A DNA stretch of 31,435 nt from Nitrospirota bacterium (GCA_023248415.1 JAHFEP010000005.1:1-31435), one strand, 5' to 3'. Counted from the first letter of the stretch, positions 22,885-31,435 are shown. Numbers and translations are program-made. The notes: generated by a model from the letters alone, not told the origin.

Positions 22885-25317
22885 ATGACAAAACTTTACA
22901 GGGCAGACCTCCACATACACTCAAGATATTCAAACAAACCCTCTATATGGGCGCTCAGGAAATTTAACTGCCCTGAGAGCTATACATCCCCCCTGTTTAT
23001 TTATGAAACCGCAAAAAAGATGGGGATGGATTATATAACAATAACAGACCACAACACCATAAACGGTGTGCTTGAGATAGCGCACCTTCCTAATGCCTTT
23101 ATAAGCGTTGAAGTAACAACCTATTTTCCAGAAGACGGCTGCAAGGTTCATGTGGTTGCACTTGATATAACAGAGGCGATATTTAAAGAAATAAATAATT
23201 TAAGAAAAAACATATACGAGCTTGTCGCATATTTACAGAATAATAATATTGTCCACTTTATTGCACACCCTGTATACGACATGAATTCAAGGCTAACCGC
23301 TGACCATATAGAAAAGATGATATTGCTGTTTGATGCCTTTGAGGCTAAGAATGGGGCAAGGGCTGACAGGTATAATAAGCTCATTAAGGATATACTGTCA
23401 TCTTTGACGCAGGAGAAGCTAAAATTCCTTGCAAATAAGCACAATATAGCGCCTCATGGTTTCATACCCTATAAAAAGGCTGTTGTCGGAGGCTCAGATG
23501 ACCACAGTGGTTTCTTTATTGGCAGGGCACATACTGTTGCTCCAAATGGTAAGACCTTAAAGGACTTTTTGTGTTCAATAAGAATGCAGGAGACATGGAT
23601 AGAAGGTGACGATGGTGATACCTTAACCCTTGCACACAGCATCTATGGAATAGCCTACAGGTTCTATTCTGAACGGTTTAATCCAAGGCAGATTAATTCC
23701 ATGCCCTTTATAAAGGCCATCCTTAACAGGTTTTTTGATTCAGACCACAATAACTCTTCGCTATTTAAAAGGGCAAAGCTCTTCATCAAAAAGAATATCC
23801 CTGAACTCCATGACAGATACGGTAAAACCTTTGAAGAGGCGCTTGATATAGAGGCAAAAAAGCTGCTTAATGACAGAAACTTCCTTGAAAGCATCAACTC
23901 CGAAAGTAAAAATAGAAAGATATTTGCAGTTACAAGCTACCTTGCCAACAGGCTGGTATATATATACACCAGCCGTCTGATAAAGATGTTTTCAAGTATG
24001 AATTTTACTGACCTATTCCAGTCATTAAGCACCATTGGCCTTGTCCATCTCCTTGTTTCACCTTATTATATCTCCTTTCATAACCAGCACAGGAGCAAGG
24101 CGCTGATTAAAGAACTTGAAGACAGGTTCTTATTGATGGGCAGATATGAGAGGCCCCAGAAGATTGCACTCTTCACTGATACTATTCACGAGATTAATGG
24201 TGTTGCCATTACCATAAAACGGCTGATTGAAACGGCAAAGATGCAGGGCATTGAGCTTGTTGTTATCACCTCTACCAATGAAACCACATCCTTTACGAAT
24301 AATATAATGAACTTTAAAGCCCTTGGCGATTTTGCTCTGCCCGAATATCCTGACCTCAGATTACACTTTCCTCCGATTCTTGATGTAATTGACTATTTTG
24401 AAAAGGAAGGATTTACAAGGATACATGTAAGCACACCCGGCACCCTTGGCCTCCTCGGCCTTTTCATAGCAAAGCTTATGGAAATACCAATATCAGGCAC
24501 CTATCATACTGATATCCCCCAATATGTCAGATGTCTTACGAATGATGTCTTTCTGGAGGACGTGGCATGGAATTATATGATATGGTTTTATAATCAGATG
24601 GCAGAGGTCATGGTGCCGTCAGCGAGCACACGAAGGCAGCTCATAGAAAAGGGACTCCCTTCAGAAAAGGCAAAACCCCTTCCAAGATGGGTTGATACAG
24701 AGCTATTTTCACCAGCAAAAAGAGACATGAATATCTGGAAAAAATATGGACTGAATAGCGGCGCCAAATTTCTCTATGTAGGAAGGGTATCAAAAGAAAA
24801 GAATTTAGAAACCCTTTCAGATGCCTTTATTGAGATTGTGGATGCAGGGTTTCACTGCCATCTTATCATATCAGGAGACGGCCCTTACAAAAAAGAGCTT
24901 GAAAACAGGCTGCTAAAATACCCTGTGATATTTACAGGTTTCCTTACAGGTGATGAACTCCACACCATATATGCTTCATCAGATGTTTTTGTCTTTCCAA
25001 GCAACACAGACACCTTTGGAAATGTTGTGCTTGAGGCGCAGGCATCAGGGCTTCCGGTAATTGTATCTGACGAAGGAGGCCCAAAGGAATTAATGATAGA
25101 CGGAGAAACAGGTATAGTTGTCAGGGCAAATGACAAAGGACGTTTAGCCGATGCCATGGTTTATTTTCTTAAAGATAATGATAAAATATCAAACATAGGC
25201 AAAAAAGCGCGATCCTTTGTTGAAACAAGAAAGATAGATATTAATGCTGCTTACAGCACCATACTGCAATATAATCAGGAGTCCATAAATTATGAACAAA
25301 GGGTTTTAAGCAAATAA
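22885..25317 (+). CDS. PHP-domain / GT4 glycosyltransferase fusion, probable glycolipid synthesis
   Basis: An 810-residue two-enzyme fusion. Residues 1-290 form a PHP metallo-hydrolase domain with apparent metal ligands: His10 and His12 (DLHIHS), Asp55-His56 (TDHN), Glu76, His128 (FIAHPV) and Asp205-Asp206-His207 (GGSDDH). After a helical linker (290-420), residues 425-800 form a GT4 glycosyltransferase: ALFTDTIHEINGVA, STPGTLGLLGLFIAK, GTYHTDIPQYVR, LYVGRVSKEKNLETL, ISGDGPYKKEL, and the E-x7-E region SNTDTFGNVVLEAQASG. The GT part resembles SqdX/Agt/DGD-type lipid glycosyltransferases. It is followed 2 bases later by a GT28 gene and lies divergent to olsBA. The PHP role is unknown; freeing diacylglycerol from a phospholipid or removing a sugar phosphate are guesses. 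Confidence 0.87.
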   Translation: MTKLYRADLHIHSRYSNKPSIWALRKFNCPESYTSPLFIYETAKKMGMDYITITDHNTINGVLEIAHLPNAFISVEVTTYFPEDGCKVHVVALDITEAIFKEINNLRKNIYELVAYLQNNNIVHFIAHPVYDMNSRLTADHIEKMILLFDAFEAKNGARADRYNKLIKDILSSLTQEKLKFLANKHNIAPHGFIPYKKAVVGGSDDHSGFFIGRAHTVAPNGKTLKDFLCSIRMQETWIEGDDGDTLTLAHSIYGIAYRFYSERFNPRQINSMPFIKAILNRFFDSDHNNSSLFKRAKLFIKKNIPELHDRYGKTFEEALDIEAKKLLNDRNFLESINSESKNRKIFAVTSYLANRLVYIYTSRLIKMFSSMNFTDLFQSLSTIGLVHLLVSPYYISFHNQHRSKALIKELEDRFLLMGRYERPQKIALFTDTIHEINGVAITIKRLIETAKMQGIELVVITSTNETTSFTNNIMNFKALGDFALPEYPDLRLHFPPILDVIDYFEKEGFTRIHVSTPGTLGLLGLFIAKLMEIPISGTYHTDIPQYVRCLTNDVFLEDVAWNYMIWFYNQMAEVMVPSASTRRQLIEKGLPSEKAKPLPRWVDTELFSPAKRDMNIWKKYGLNSGAKFLYVGRVSKEKNLETLSDAFIEIVDAGFHCHLIISGDGPYKKELENRLLKYPVIFTGFLTGDELHTIYASSDVFVFPSNTDTFGNVVLEAQASGLPVIVSDEGGPKELMIDGETGIVVRANDKGRLADAMVYFLKDNDKISNIGKKARSFVETRKIDINAAYSTILQYNQESINYEQRVLSK

Positions 25318-25319
25318 CA

Positions 25320-26462
25320 ATGGTTAAGATCATTATCCTTACCGCTCCTTTCGGCGAAGGCCACCGCAGCGCCTCTGATGCAATTGGAGAATATCTCAAA
25401 GAGAACTACAAAGATTACATAGAAGTCCGGGTTGTAGACTATTTTGAAGCCTTTACGCCAAAATTGTCATGCTTTGCTGCCAGACTTTATCAAAGGCTTA
25501 TCCAGCACTGGCCAAAAGGGTGGGAAACCTTTTTTAATATAACCAACTCCTTCTCCAATGCCAAAGTATTGCAGACATTCTATCTTATAGGCATGGCTAA
25601 GGCAAAAAGGTTTCTCAGCTCTTTTCAACCTGACATCGTCATCTCCCTCTACCCGCTCTGCGGACAGGCAGCCTCAGAGTTTAAAAAGGAGCTGGACTAT
25701 TTCTCAGTAACAGTAATAACAGACTTCGGTGTTCATAGCTCATGGATTCACCCTTCCACTGACCTCTATTTTGCTGCTGCGGATAAGGTAAAAGACGGGC
25801 TTGTTGCACATGGGGTATCCACAGAGCGCATTGAAGTCAGCGGTATCCCTGTTAACCATTCCTTTCAAATAAGATTAAATAGGGATAAGATGAGGGCAAG
25901 GTATGGCATTGCAGACAGTTTTACCATTCTGCTAACATCCGGAGGTCTGGGAATGGACTGGATGGCCGACCTCTGCAGAGAGCTTGCCAGTATGCCTGCC
26001 CAATTGATTGTTGTCTGCGGCAGAAACAAGAGACTCTTCCACAGAATTAAAAAGCTTACAAAAATCTTTCACAATATAAAACCTTTTGACTTTGTAATCC
26101 CGCAGGTCATGGCTGAAATAATGACTATCTCTGATCTGATGATAGGAAAGGCAGGTGGTTTAACTGTTTCAGAGGCGCTCTTAAAAGGACTTCCAATGCT
26201 TTTATATAAACCAACCCCTGGCCAGGAAACTTATAATGTAAATTTTCTTATTAAGAACAACGTTGCATTATTGGCAAAGGATAAAAAAGATATAGCAGAA
26301 AAGGCTGCATTACTTATGAAACAACCTTCCATATTAAATCAACTCAGGGTAAATATCAGCCAGTTGGACAGGCCGCTTGCTTCAGAAAAGATATGCAAAA
26401 AGTTATTTCAAAGATGGCTTGAAAGCAAGAGCGCTATCAACCTAATGATGAAATTGCACTGA
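25320..26462 (+). CDS. GT28 diacylglycerol glycosyltransferase (MGDG synthase/UgtP family)
   Basis: A 380-residue processive-type or monoglycosyl-DAG synthase relative. The N-terminal TAPFGEGHRSASDAI replaces the GGGHRASA motif, and VTDFGVHSSWIHPSTDLYFAA and IEVSGIPV are typical of the family. The C-terminal donor site reads IGKAGGLTVSEALLKGLPMLLYKPTPGQETYN, as in MGDG synthases and UgtP, which use UDP-Gal or UDP-Glc with diacylglycerol. A basic, amphipathic C-terminus fits membrane association. It is translationally coupled to the PHP-GT4 gene, so the pair could make mono- and then diglycosyl-DAG. It ends 2 bases from a convergent gene. Confidence 0.88.
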   Translation: MVKIIILTAPFGEGHRSASDAIGEYLKENYKDYIEVRVVDYFEAFTPKLSCFAARLYQRLIQHWPKGWETFFNITNSFSNAKVLQTFYLIGMAKAKRFLSSFQPDIVISLYPLCGQAASEFKKELDYFSVTVITDFGVHSSWIHPSTDLYFAAADKVKDGLVAHGVSTERIEVSGIPVNHSFQIRLNRDKMRARYGIADSFTILLTSGGLGMDWMADLCRELASMPAQLIVVCGRNKRLFHRIKKLTKIFHNIKPFDFVIPQVMAEIMTISDLMIGKAGGLTVSEALLKGLPMLLYKPTPGQETYNVNFLIKNNVALLAKDKKDIAEKAALLMKQPSILNQLRVNISQLDRPLASEKICKKLFQRWLESKSAINLMMKLH

Positions 26463-26464
26463 AT

Positions 26465-26671
26465 CTATCTGCTGTATATCTCTTTCAGCCTTTTAGTTAC
26501 AAGAACAGCAAGAAAATCCTTAATCCTCGCATTTCTTTTCAGCCTCTTCAGCTCTGTTTCATAGAGCTGCTCAATCTCCTCCACTGGACATCCAAAATCC
26601 CTTGCCAGCACCTCAATTGTGTTGAAGTGGGACTCTTCTTCCCTTTCGTCTTCATATAAAGCAGTATTCAT
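26465..26671 (-). CDS. Small DUF3562-like protein
   Basis: A 68-residue acidic-then-basic helical protein: NTIEVLARDFGCPVEEIEQLYETELKRLKRNARIKDFLAVLVTKRLKE. The ARIKDFxxVLVxKR ending and HTH-like N-terminal half recall DUF3562 proteins. The function is unknown. It is convergent to the GT28 gene with only 2 bases between stops, leaving no room for a terminator, and follows the aquaporin gene after 40 bases. Confidence 0.7.
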   Translation of the reverse strand: MNTALYEDEREEESHFNTIEVLARDFGCPVEEIEQLYETELKRLKRNARIKDFLAVLVTKRLKEIYSR

Positions 26672-26711
26672 AAAACTCTCAATGGAATTAATGAATTTTA
26701 ATTCTCTTTAC

Positions 26712-27386
26712 TTAAATACCTTCACTCTTGGTTTCAGAGCAACATTCTTTATCACGAACAATTTTACAGCCGAACACTGCTAAATACGAACCTGTCAAAG
26801 GAGCAATTATATAAAGCCACAGATCTTTAAGATTTTCGGTAATCAGGGCTGGGGCAAGGGAACGGGCAGGATTCATTGAGGCGCCGGAAATCGGGCCGGC
26901 GAACAATGCCTCAAGCCCAACAACCGCTCCGACTGCAATACCTGCCATGAGGCCATTTTCTTTTGCGCCTGAGGAAACATTTAGTATTACAAACATAAGA
27001 AAACCTGTAAGTATAATCTCCATGACAAAGGATTGAGCAACTGGACCTGCTGGTAAGGTAGCGCCTAAAGTTGGGTGTTCCATAAAGAGTAATCGTAAGC
27101 TCAGGCTTGCTAACAATGCCCCAGAGCACTGGCTGATAATATAGTACAATACACTGCGGCCAGAAAAGCGGCGTGAGACCCAGAAACCAAATGACACAGC
27201 AGGGTTTAAATGAGCCCCTGAAATATCGCCAATGGCGTAAATCACTGCCATTACCACAAGACCGAAGGTTAATGCTATGCCCACATGGGTAATGACTCCG
27301 CCGGAAACATCATTGATAATGATTGCTCCGGTACCTGTAAAAACGAGCGCAAAGGTGCCAATGAGTTCAGCCATATATTTTCTCAT
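26712..27386 (-). CDS. Aquaporin / MIP-family channel
   Basis: A 224-residue channel with six predicted helices and both NPA boxes: NPA at 61-63 (SGAHLNPAVS) and 172-174 (SGASMNPARS, with the selectivity Arg175). The N-terminal AELIGTFALVFTGTGAI is typical of bacterial water or small-solute aquaporins rather than GlpF, whose second half carries longer loops and an Asp after NPA. The solute (water, glycerol, arsenite or other metalloids) cannot be fixed here; a role in releasing glycerol during lipid turnover is only an idea from context. GAGGGG precedes the ATG. Confidence 0.9.
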   Translation of the reverse strand: MRKYMAELIGTFALVFTGTGAIIINDVSGGVITHVGIALTFGLVVMAVIYAIGDISGAHLNPAVSFGFWVSRRFSGRSVLYYIISQCSGALLASLSLRLLFMEHPTLGATLPAGPVAQSFVMEIILTGFLMFVILNVSSGAKENGLMAGIAVGAVVGLEALFAGPISGASMNPARSLAPALITENLKDLWLYIIAPLTGSYLAVFGCKIVRDKECCSETKSEGI

Positions 27387-27445
27387 CTCATACCCCTCAG
27401 AGAATTGTCAAAATGAGCCATACATAATTGCGTGAATGCGGCCAG

Positions 27446-27643
27446 CTATCCGCAGCAAGCTGATGTCAAACAATCCTCCCTCCAAAGACATCTTGTCTGG
27501 AGGCATTCATTCACTTTTGCTGTTCCAAAGCAATCGGAATTACCTTCAGCCTTTTGAATGATTCTGATGAGGTTTTCTTTTTTCATATTAACTACTTTGA
27601 TACCTTTATTTTTAGCAATGGCCTTGATTTCTTGAAGTTTCAT
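27446..27643 (-). CDS. Small SAP/Rho-N-like protein with Cys-rich tail
   Basis: A 65-residue protein. Residues 1-33 (MKLQEIKAIAKNKGIKVVNMKKENLIRIIQKAEG) form a SAP or Rho-N-terminal helical nucleic-acid-binding motif. The tail CFGTAKVNECLQTRCLWREDCL has four Cys suited to zinc or Fe-S binding. I recall this combination as a widespread small hypothetical in Desulfobacterota-like genomes; its function is unknown. AAAAAGGAGGTG precedes the ATG. A 149-base AT-rich spacer upstream (27644-27792) has TTTAACC-TTGC-TTAAATA on the minus strand, a weak Pho-like repeat. Confidence 0.75.
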   Translation of the reverse strand: MKLQEIKAIAKNKGIKVVNMKKENLIRIIQKAEGNSDCFGTAKVNECLQTRCLWREDCLTSACCG

Positions 27644-27792
27644 AATTATCTTTTCACCTCCTTTTTAAAAGGCTAAGATTATTCTGTATCATTCATTTTT
27701 AATAAGATTAACATCTGTAAAATTAACATATGTCTATTGCATGATTATTTAAGCAAGGTTAAATTTACGCAAAGAATTTTAATTATTATTTG

Positions 27793-28746
27793 TTAAAGCC
27801 ACTGTAATCGTTTAAACACTATATACATAAAAAACACAGGCGCTACTGATAGAATAAGGATGAACCAGAAGGTGGTATAAGCACCCAAGAATGTCCATGG
27901 GTTATTTTCACCACCTGGCACATTTACATTCATGCCATACAGCGCTCCTATAACTGTTACTGGAATAGAAAAAGTGAACATGATTGTCAAAACAGCGAGG
28001 ATTTTATTGGTCCTGTCCGAACTGATTATAAAATCCGTATCCTTATAAATCTCTATGGTCTCCCTGCATTCCTGAAGGGTTGCCCATACCTTGTCAATAT
28101 AGTCGCCAAGGTCGCCAAAGTAAACACCTATGTCGTCATTTGAAAATTTCTGAATCCTTTTCTCAAGGTCATGAATAACATCCTTTAATGAGAAATTTAC
28201 CCTTCTCATGTTTGCTATATTATGCCTCAGTTCTGTAACTTCTCTGACAGCATCCACCTTTTCATCAAAGACCTTGTCTTCTATTTCCTCTATCTCAGAG
28301 ATTACCTTGCTGAGCATAATCATTATGTTTTCAATGAGGGCATAGATAATCTGATAGAGCAGAAATGTTGGTGAATCTCCCATATATTCTTCAAGGGTAT
28401 CGTCATCTTCATTACATCTCTGAAAAATCCTGTTTATTGGCTTTAATTCCCCAGAGTGAACGGTAATAATAAAATCCCTGCCTAAAAATATGCCTACCTG
28501 CGATGGTATGGAAAACCTTTTTTCCTTCAGATATCGCGGGAAATGGAGGACTATAAAGAGATAATCCTTATATTCATCTATCTTTGACAATTGAATCTTT
28601 GAGATGCAGTCTTCCACATCCAGGCTATGAAATGGATATAACTCCAAAAGAGAATTCAGCATGACCGGTGTTGGATTATCAATGTTTATCCATACAAATT
28701 TTTTCCCTTTTATGTTGTTTAATTGCATTTCTTCCAATTTATTCAT
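27793..28746 (-). CDS. corA: CorA-family divalent cation transporter
   Basis: A 317-residue CorA channel for Mg2+ (or Co2+/Ni2+). A large cytoplasmic alpha/beta domain is followed by long helices (IISEIEEIEDKVF, RHNIANMRR) and two C-terminal membrane helices. The pore motif YGMN lies at the end of the first helix (near residue 270), and a basic KRLQWL tail closes the protein. It lies 14 bases after the MetK-like gene in the same direction and is probably co-transcribed with it and the P-type ATPase, making a cation-transport theme. Confidence 0.93.
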   Translation of the reverse strand: MNKLEEMQLNNIKGKKFVWINIDNPTPVMLNSLLELYPFHSLDVEDCISKIQLSKIDEYKDYLFIVLHFPRYLKEKRFSIPSQVGIFLGRDFIITVHSGELKPINRIFQRCNEDDDTLEEYMGDSPTFLLYQIIYALIENIMIMLSKVISEIEEIEDKVFDEKVDAVREVTELRHNIANMRRVNFSLKDVIHDLEKRIQKFSNDDIGVYFGDLGDYIDKVWATLQECRETIEIYKDTDFIISSDRTNKILAVLTIMFTFSIPVTVIGALYGMNVNVPGGENNPWTFLGAYTTFWFILILSVAPVFFMYIVFKRLQWL

Positions 28747-28760
28747 TATTATCCTATCCC

Positions 28761-29963
28761 CTACGCTTGCCTTAACATTTCAGCTTTATCTGTCAGCTCC
28801 CATGGAAGGCCAATGTCCATCCTTCCAACATGCCCGTAGGCAGCAAGTTTCCTATAAAAACCACCTTTAACAACAGAAGGGAGATATTTTAAATTAAACT
28901 GCCTTATTATTCCAGCAAGGCGGAAATCAAAATTCCTTTCAATAAGACCTGCAATCTTTTTATCAGAAATCCTGCCTGTGCCAAAGGTCTCAATCTGGAT
29001 GCTCACAGGCCTTGAAAGACCTATGGAATAACTGAGCTGAACCTCACATTCATCTGCAAGACCTGCTGCAACCACATTCTTTGCCGCGTAGCGGGCTGCA
29101 TAGGCGCCAATCCTGTCTATGCGCATGGGGTCCTTGCCGCTCAATGCAGAACCGCTGTGCCTTGAATATTCTCCATAAGTATCAATAGCATTCTTCCTGC
29201 CTGTAAGTCCAGAGTGCACTGACGGGCCGCCTGCTATAAACGGGCCGTCTGGATTTATGAATATCCTTGTTTCTGCATCAGGCTTGATATCTTCATCCTG
29301 AAACACAGGTTTAATTACCATCTCCATAATATCATCCCGTATTTTTTTTAAATCAGGGCCGCCTGCTGCCAGAGGCCTGTTCTGGCTCGCAATTACTGTT
29401 ATGCTGTGTATCCTATAGGGTTTGCGTTTTCTATATTCCACACCCACCTGTGTCTTGCCATCAGGGGCAATATAGGGCAGTATTTTTTGCAATCTCACCG
29501 CAGTAAGTTTCCTTGCAAGCCTGTGGGCAAGCCAAATAGGAATGGGCATAAGCGCTGAGGTCTGGTTGCAGGCAAATCCAAAGAGTGTAACCTGATTCTT
29601 CACTGGAAATGCCTCTATCTCCTCTTCTGACAGGCTTTTTTCATCAAAACAGCAATACTCTTCATCTGGCAATTCCTTTAGGCTTGTTATAATGCTGCAG
29701 GTCTTGCCATTAAAGGCGTGCTGTTCATAACCTATCTGATTGATAACCTGCCTTGCCACATGCGGAAAATCAACAACTGCACTGGATGCGAACCTTGCTG
29801 CTACAAAGACTATTGATGTAGAGACTGCGCACTCTGAAATTACCCTTGAGCATGGGTCTTGCTGCAAAAAATGGTCTACTATAGCATCGCTTATCTGGTC
29901 GCAAAGCTTGTCTGGATGACCCTCTGTTACTGATTCTGATGTGAACATGAAGTCTTCTTTCAT
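28761..29963 (-). CDS. Divergent MetK-family protein (S-adenosylmethionine synthetase paralogue)
   Basis: A 400-residue protein with clear MetK architecture: FTSESVTEGHPDKLCDQISDAIVD at the N-terminus, PDGKTQVGVEY in the middle, SGLTGRKNAIDTYG, and SGKDPMRIDR..AYAARYAAKNVVAAGLA. Two hallmark loops differ. The canonical GAGDQGLMFGYA is replaced by VKNQVTLFGFA, and the GD before CGLTGRK is VH, so two Asp residues of the standard active site are lost. From memory this is a coherent subfamily in Proteobacteria and others, annotated as methionine adenosyltransferase. It may use a different substrate or regulation. ATG follows GGAGG; it lies between a P-type ATPase and corA. Confidence 0.88.
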   Translation of the reverse strand: MKEDFMFTSESVTEGHPDKLCDQISDAIVDHFLQQDPCSRVISECAVSTSIVFVAARFASSAVVDFPHVARQVINQIGYEQHAFNGKTCSIITSLKELPDEEYCCFDEKSLSEEEIEAFPVKNQVTLFGFACNQTSALMPIPIWLAHRLARKLTAVRLQKILPYIAPDGKTQVGVEYRKRKPYRIHSITVIASQNRPLAAGGPDLKKIRDDIMEMVIKPVFQDEDIKPDAETRIFINPDGPFIAGGPSVHSGLTGRKNAIDTYGEYSRHSGSALSGKDPMRIDRIGAYAARYAAKNVVAAGLADECEVQLSYSIGLSRPVSIQIETFGTGRISDKKIAGLIERNFDFRLAGIIRQFNLKYLPSVVKGGFYRKLAAYGHVGRMDIGLPWELTDKAEMLRQA

Positions 29964-29977
29964 TATAAATCCTCCAT

Positions 29978-31435
29978 CTACACGCTGCTTTTCTGTTTTG
30001 TCCCCTCATTCACCAAGAAAGGCAAAAGTGCACTGCCTCCTACAACAATGCCATCAAGCATATTTATTGGTGTGATTCCCAAAAGATTTCTGAGTCCTGG
30101 AATTGCCATAGTCATTAATTGAAGGCCAAGTGAACCTCCAATGGCTATATTGAGATACCTGTTCGGCGGTAATTTCTCCCTTTCAAATATATTGTGTTTC
30201 TCTGAACGGCAGCTTATAGCATGAAGAAGCTGTCCAATGCTTAGGCTCATGAATGCCAATGTCCCTGTTCTCTGGCCTGCGCCGTATCTGGCTATTCCAT
30301 AGCCATAAGCAGATAATGCGCCGACAGACAGCGCTGCTGACTCAAAGGCGATCCTTTTAAAATCTGATGTCTTAATAATAGGGTCATCCGGGTTTCTTGG
30401 CGTCTGATTCATTACATCAGGCTCAGGAGGTTCAAGCGCTAATGCAAGCCCGGGCGCTATATCAGAGATGAGATTAATCCAGAGCAACTGCATGGCATTA
30501 AGAGGCTGGCCAAGTCCGCCTGTGATTGCAGAAAACATTACCATTATCTCGCTTAAATTTGTGGAGAGGAGAAAATGCACAGACTTTCTGATATTGCTGT
30601 AAATAGTCCTTCCCTGGCTGATGGCAATAATCATTGTCTCAAGGTTGTCATCCTCTAAAACAACATCTGCTACTTCACGGGCAACATCTGTGCCTGTGTG
30701 GCCCATGGCAATTCCTATATCAGCCGCCTTGAGTGCAGGTCCGTCATTTATCCCGTCGCCTGTCATTGCAACAACCTTTCCATTTTTTTGAAGCGCCTGA
30801 ACTATGTGCAGCTTGTTTGCAGGGCTGACACGGGCAAAGACATCAACCTTATTGCACAGGGCGCTCATAACATCTGGCTCAATGTTTGTGATATGTGTTG
30901 AATCAAGTATCTCAAGCTGCTCACCCTTGCTCAAATTGAGCTCCCTGCCTATGGCATAAGCTGTCGGGCTCTGGTCGCCTGTTATCATTGCAGTATCTAT
31001 TCCTGCCTTATGAAATACGCCAATCAGCTCCTTTACACCCTTTCTTATGGGGTCTGCCATACCAATAAGGCCGAGCCAAACCAATTGATGACTGCTAACT
31101 GCGGATTGCGGATTTAGAAAATCCTGTATTTCCCCTTCCGCATTTATGGATGCATAGGCAGCTCCAAGCACGCGCAGGGCATTGCCTGCCATACGTTCGT
31201 TCTCAATCTCTATGGCAAGGCTATCATCATCTTTAATAGGCATCTTTTTGCCATTCACCATCTGCCACCTGCACATTGACAGGACCTCTGTTGGGCTCCC
31301 TTTTATTGCAATAAGTGCAATAGGCCTGCCTTTTTTCTTTTCTTTCCTGTGTATGGTTATCATGTAATTACGGTTCTCAGAACGATGGTGTATCTTCAGA
31401 ATCGGGAATTTGCGCCTGAGATCTACAACATCAAT
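29978..31435 (-). CDS. Cation-transporting P-type ATPase, C-terminal part (5' end outside window)
   Basis: The minus-strand frame is open from the window edge (31435) and reads through the internal ATG at 31363, so this is the last 485 residues of a larger protein. AIKGSPTEVLSMC is the nucleotide-binding KGSP motif, and MITGDQSPTA, VAMTGDGINDGPALKAADIGIAMG and FLLSTNLSEIMVM match P2-type pumps. The last 200 residues contain several membrane helices (LLWINLISDIAPGLALALEPPEPD). The style resembles Ca2+/Mg2+-type or mycobacterial CtpI/CtpH-like pumps with long N-terminal regions, but the ion-binding helix 4 lies outside the window. It is followed by metK-like and corA genes. Confidence 0.9.
   Translation of the reverse strand: MDVVDLRRKFPILKIHHRSENRNYMITIHRKEKKKGRPIALIAIKGSPTEVLSMCRWQMVNGKKMPIKDDDSLAIEIENERMAGNALRVLGAAYASINAEGEIQDFLNPQSAVSSHQLVWLGLIGMADPIRKGVKELIGVFHKAGIDTAMITGDQSPTAYAIGRELNLSKGEQLEILDSTHITNIEPDVMSALCNKVDVFARVSPANKLHIVQALQKNGKVVAMTGDGINDGPALKAADIGIAMGHTGTDVAREVADVVLEDDNLETMIIAISQGRTIYSNIRKSVHFLLSTNLSEIMVMFSAITGGLGQPLNAMQLLWINLISDIAPGLALALEPPEPDVMNQTPRNPDDPIIKTSDFKRIAFESAALSVGALSAYGYGIARYGAGQRTGTLAFMSLSIGQLLHAISCRSEKHNIFEREKLPPNRYLNIAIGGSLGLQLMTMAIPGLRNLLGITPINMLDGIVVGGSALLPFLVNEGTKQKSSV

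Overview
The window reads as chromosomal DNA from an uncultured, AT-leaning Gram-negative bacterium. Signal peptides, periplasmic phosphatases and an OlsBA pair point to an outer-membrane organism. Two intergenic repeat families (a palindrome built on GTCATTGCGAG and a CCCCCC/GGGGGG hairpin element), a ferredoxin-dependent 2-oxoacid oxidoreductase and an unusual heme-copper oxidase resemble Nitrospirota or Desulfobacterota-type genomes, but I cannot fix the phylum from sequence alone. No rRNA, tRNA, CRISPR array or intact mobile element was seen.

Layout. 1-6.4 kb, minus strand: the end of a radical SAM/SPASM enzyme and a secreted methionine-rich protein, a hicBA toxin-antitoxin pair, and a run of korB, korC, class III aminotransferase, iscS and iscU. 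6.4-9 kb: a divergent plus-strand two-gene respiratory unit. It encodes a CuA-less subunit II and a heme-copper oxidase subunit I whose helix VI carries DLIADG where NorB has HLWVEG, behind a sigma-54-like promoter. 9-13.8 kb, minus strand: a transposase remnant, relA/spoT, recJ and a small helix-turn-helix gene under a perfect consensus promoter.

13.8-26.5 kb looks like a phosphate-limitation island. It holds phoX and phoD with near-identical promoters, a CBS-domain histidine kinase and response regulator with Pho-box-like repeats, a methyltransferase and a phosphatidylserine decarboxylase. Next come a double zinc-ribbon/HMA pair, ornithine-lipid genes olsB and olsA, and divergently a PHP-GT4 fusion plus a GT28 of the MGDG-synthase/UgtP type. 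The inferred logic is to scavenge phosphate with surface phosphatases and to replace phospholipids with ornithine lipids and glycosyl-diacylglycerols.

26.5-31.4 kb, minus strand: DUF3562 protein, aquaporin, a small SAP-like Cys-rich protein, CorA, a divergent MetK paralogue and the C-terminal part of a P-type cation ATPase that runs off the right edge.

The two most interesting items are the NorB-like heme-copper oxidase with an altered active site (6.6-8.9 kb) and the phosphorus-free lipid-remodelling island (13.8-26.5 kb).
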